Shown here: in pieces, positions 61,845 through 64,000 of the stretch
Layout: the number at the start of each line of letters is the position of its first letter
Position numbering within the stretch: position 1 is the first letter of the stretch
From: Pardosa pseudoannulata
Taxonomy: Eukaryota > Arthropoda > Arachnida > Araneae > Lycosidae
Reading direction: 5' to 3'
Assembly: GCA_032207245.1 (NCBI GenBank)
Contig: CM063502.1
Span: 50,670,117-50,734,116, forward strand
DNA length: 64,000 bases
Program-made: the position numbers and the translations under genes
Notes under the pieces: model-generated
What the model was told of the DNA's origin: nothing
The model's database searches: none
The model's input: only the letters and a program-made list of their open reading frames with translations

Positions 61845-62483
61845 AAACTTTTGTGTATACTTTTATTTAAAAAAAGTTTAAAACAAACAGTACTCGGTTG
61901 TGATGTAATCAATCAACAACTACAGATTTTAATAGTAAACACAAAAAATATACATTGAAGCTTATAATACAATAGTTATAAAAGACATAAAAATGATGGT
62001 TAAGATTTTAAAGCTTTAAAGTGACATTTGAAACTAATTACAAAAACAGAGTAAGTAAAATCAAGTTTATGAAATCCATAAATATTCTCCCATGCTGATG
62101 CAAATTCCAACAAGTAACGTGTTCACTAAAAGTTGAGTTTAAATGAACGGAACATATTCAAACTTGATAGCAAATGCAACGCTGGAAATGTACAAAAATT
62201 GCTTCAAAAATGGCACAATTGCTTCCTATTTCAAGATGAAACAAACAACACTGCTCCCCGAGCAGACTTCCCTAGTTTGTAATCCACACAATGCTCATAA
62301 AAATGGTACAATGTACTTAACCAGTTTAGTATCCTTTACATTGATCAATAACATCTTATCCACAGGTTATGGAAAGTAATGTACCTGATTAGGGGTGAAC
62401 CATGAAATTACATTAGAAAAGTATAGTCAACAGTGTGATCAAGTTTACATAAATACAGAAGTAAAATAAGTTAAAATGGATCC
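61845..62483 (-). other. Inferred 3' UTR of the unidentified membrane-protein gene
   Basis: Runs from the stop codon to a poly(A) signal AATAAA on the minus strand (complement of 61862-61867). No splice-like interruption seen. A plus-strand frame at 62143-62379 lies antisense within it. Confidence 0.5.
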
Positions 62484-62631
62484 TCAGATTTCTCCTAGAG
62501 CTTCCTGAAACATGAGGACAGTAGCCATAATTGCATTCCATACATTACTGACTGAGAATATATGAGAAAAGAAAATCTTCCATACGCCAAGAGCCAGCAA
62601 GAAATGAGTAAACTGAGAGATGAAATATCGC
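62484..62631 (-). CDS. Terminal exon of an unidentified membrane protein
   Basis: On the minus strand a strong acceptor (TTTGTTTTTCTTTTAG) at 62632 is followed by 148 nt of open frame, phase 1, reading RYFISQFTHFLLALGVWKIF and later WNAIMATVLMFQEALGEI before TGA at 62484-62486. Two hydrophobic stretches suggest one or two membrane segments close to the C-terminus. A VWK-[IV]-F motif near a C-terminus also occurs in GPI-ethanolamine-phosphate transferases, but the agreement is too short to name the protein. Upstream exons are not recognisable between here and 64000 and probably lie beyond the window. The acceptor, open frame, stop and poly(A) signal together make it credible. Confidence 0.5.
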
Positions 62632-62787
62632 CTAAAAGAAAAACAAACATCAATTTGCACATAATTTATAAACAAATGTTTTTAATCTTCAAACTAATAA
62701 ATTTGATTAGAATAAGACTGGCAGCAAAATCTTGATGGGAAAATCCAATCTATTATTGGGACCCGATTCCTCTTATTAATTATTTAA

Positions 62788-63258
62788 CACATTGTGTGCG
62801 GGTACATTTCGCAGCGGAATTGTACCGGGAGCGGGCGTTTTGAGCGTAAATTTTGTTATTCAGTTAAATCTCAATAGACCAAAAATTATTTAATTTTTTA
62901 AAACTTTTCGTACTTTATATTGAAATATATAAACAAATATATAAATAGAAATACATAAATAACAATCATAAGATTTTTGTAAACAAAAAATATATTTTTT
63001 AGTGGATAAATTTATAATAGTACCGCAAACATGAAAAAACAAATAGAAATAGTAGTATATAGTTTTAATTTTTTCCCGTTCTGTGGTTCCGCATCGACTG
63101 ATGTAAAAACTAGTTTTTATGTCTAAATTTTTCCAGAATCTATGTAGTAGACAAGAACATTCGGCTTCGTTTTCCTGTATATACCGTTATTTTTTTACTC
63201 ACAAACAAACCATATTGTTACACTAACCCGTACTAGTACGTGGCCCGCATACAATGTG
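62788..63258. mobile_element. TTAA-type MITE, copy 2 of an inverted pair
   Basis: 471 bp with TTAA at 62784-62787 and 63259-63262 and terminal repeats CACATTGTGTGCGGGTAC and, from the right, CACATTGTATGCGGGCCA. The inner right end carries CCCGTACTAGTACGTG. It is the better-preserved copy and its complement aligns with 58307-58828. TTAA targets indicate piggyBac-type mobilisation, though the ends do not start with the usual CCY. Confidence 0.88.
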
Positions 63259-63345
63259 TTAATGGGGACCGATTGTTTTATTACATCGGACCACGAGTTT
63301 GAGGCTTATTGCTGTTAAATAACTACTAGAATAAAACTTTTTTAA

Positions 63346-63606
63346 CACTAAACATACCAACACTTAATACATACCTATTTCTACCATAGCCGGTAGAATG
63401 ACCGGACTTTATTTTTTCCGATTAAAAATGTATGAAATATGAAAATTGGAAGGAAATAGACAAATAAACTTTATTATAATTAAACAAAATTGTATGTCAA
63501 TTTTTATGTATTACAAACACAAATAATAGTTTTTAATTCATTTCCCATCGCATTTTTTACATAAACCTTATGGGTCATTTGACCCGTTATATGGTATGTT
63601 TAGTTC
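63346..63606. mobile_element. TTAA-type MITE with CACTAAACATACC ends
   Basis: TTAA at 63342-63345; ends CACTAAACATACCA and, from the right, GAACTAAACATACCA next to a changed TTAA (CTAA). Subterminal motifs AGAATGACCGG (left) and GGGTCATTTGACCCG (right) are related. No coding content. Confidence 0.68.
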
Positions 63607-63764
63607 TAAAAATACTTTACCTACGTTTTATGCATATTAGAATATTAGCTTTTACATTTTACGGGTGTAACATTTCAACCTACAATAGCGCAAAATTTTA
63701 TCAAAATATGAAGTATATTTACGGCTAAACAGCCACTTACATTTATAGCTATAGATTTAACTAG

Positions 63765-64000
63765 AGCCTCGGTAGCTCAGTCGACAAAGGCGTCAAGTCA
63801 TAGAGAGAGGGTTGTTTCGAGGCCTGAGCGGGCCAAAGACCGTAGTACTTACTAAAGACGACTAGGGCATGTAAAATAGGTTCGTGGTCGTAATTACCTC
63901 TAAGTTTTGTAAAGTAGTACTCTACGGCAGATTTTCTCAGTGTGATACAAGTCAACGAAATGCTACCCCTAAATTATTTCGACCTCGTTACTTATGCAAC
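63765..64000 (+). mobile_element. Family-B SINE cut by the window edge
   Basis: Head GCCTCGGTAGCTCAGTCGAC, B-box-like GGTTGTTTCGAGGCC, and the internal ATGTAAAATAGGTTCGTGGT shared with the copies at 27447 and 56394. The 3' end lies outside the window. Confidence 0.75.

Noticed and set aside
62143..62379. 78-codon plus-strand frame
   Set aside because: Lies antisense in the inferred 3' UTR, with no domain and no splice context; probably chance.

Overview
The window looks like noncoding, repeat-packed sequence from a large, AT-rich arthropod nuclear genome. The evidence is two spliced gene pieces with consensus intron borders, tRNA-derived SINEs with target-site duplications, decayed Tc1/mariner, pogo/Tigger, hAT and piggyBac-type DNA transposons, solo LTRs, very long (TA)n runs, and no operons or dense coding. 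An arachnid is my best guess, but the sequence does not settle it. Nothing indicates bacterial or viral origin.

Only two pieces of cellular genes are convincing. The first coding exon of a fatty acyl-CoA reductase lies on the minus strand at 16670-16777, with a TATA-like box behind it. Its first intron runs leftward beyond the window edge, so it is at least 16.6 kb long. A terminal coding exon of an unidentified membrane protein lies on the minus strand at 62484-62631, followed by a ~620-nt 3' UTR with AATAAA at 61862-61867.

Layout. 1-16669 is intron of the reductase as inferred; it holds a CRE-rich MITE (1069-1209), an LTR-like block (1513-2278), a 2.2-kb hAT-like fold-back element (3388-5563), a piggyBac-like element with a SINE inside (7868-8568), a 569-bp dimeric satellite (12120-13258) and a ~200-bp satellite (about 13.4-16.64 kb) ending 30 bp from the splice donor. 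17483-18716 is a decayed DD34E Tc1 element. 19366-19785 is a 420-bp retroposed insert with a perfect 15-bp target duplication. 23480-30410 is a large old inverted repeat (arms ~2.4 kb, spacer ~2.1 kb) whose spacer carries a tandem repeat with CTCF-like motifs. 30450-33530 holds two small palindromic MITEs and a pogo/Tigger derivative. 34.7-35.64 kb is (TA)n/(CA)n. 36795-37376 is a solo LTR. 37.4-44 kb holds piggyBac-like elements, a 23-bp minisatellite and reordered direct repeats. 46.2-49.5 kb holds an LTR-like block, a long SINE and a second decayed Tc1 element. 50-54 kb holds tandem duplications, SINEs and (TA)n. 55.3-63.6 kb holds a piggyBac transposase remnant, a SINE, a hAT-like element, an inverted MITE pair and other TTAA-flanked elements around the 3' gene end.

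Two SINE families were reconstructed by comparing copies within the window: family A (~175 bp, tail of CAAAC repeats, about 12 copies) and family B (~350 bp, 4 copies). The genes do not act together; the biology visible here is repeat invasion, nesting and tandem amplification inside introns and intergenic DNA.
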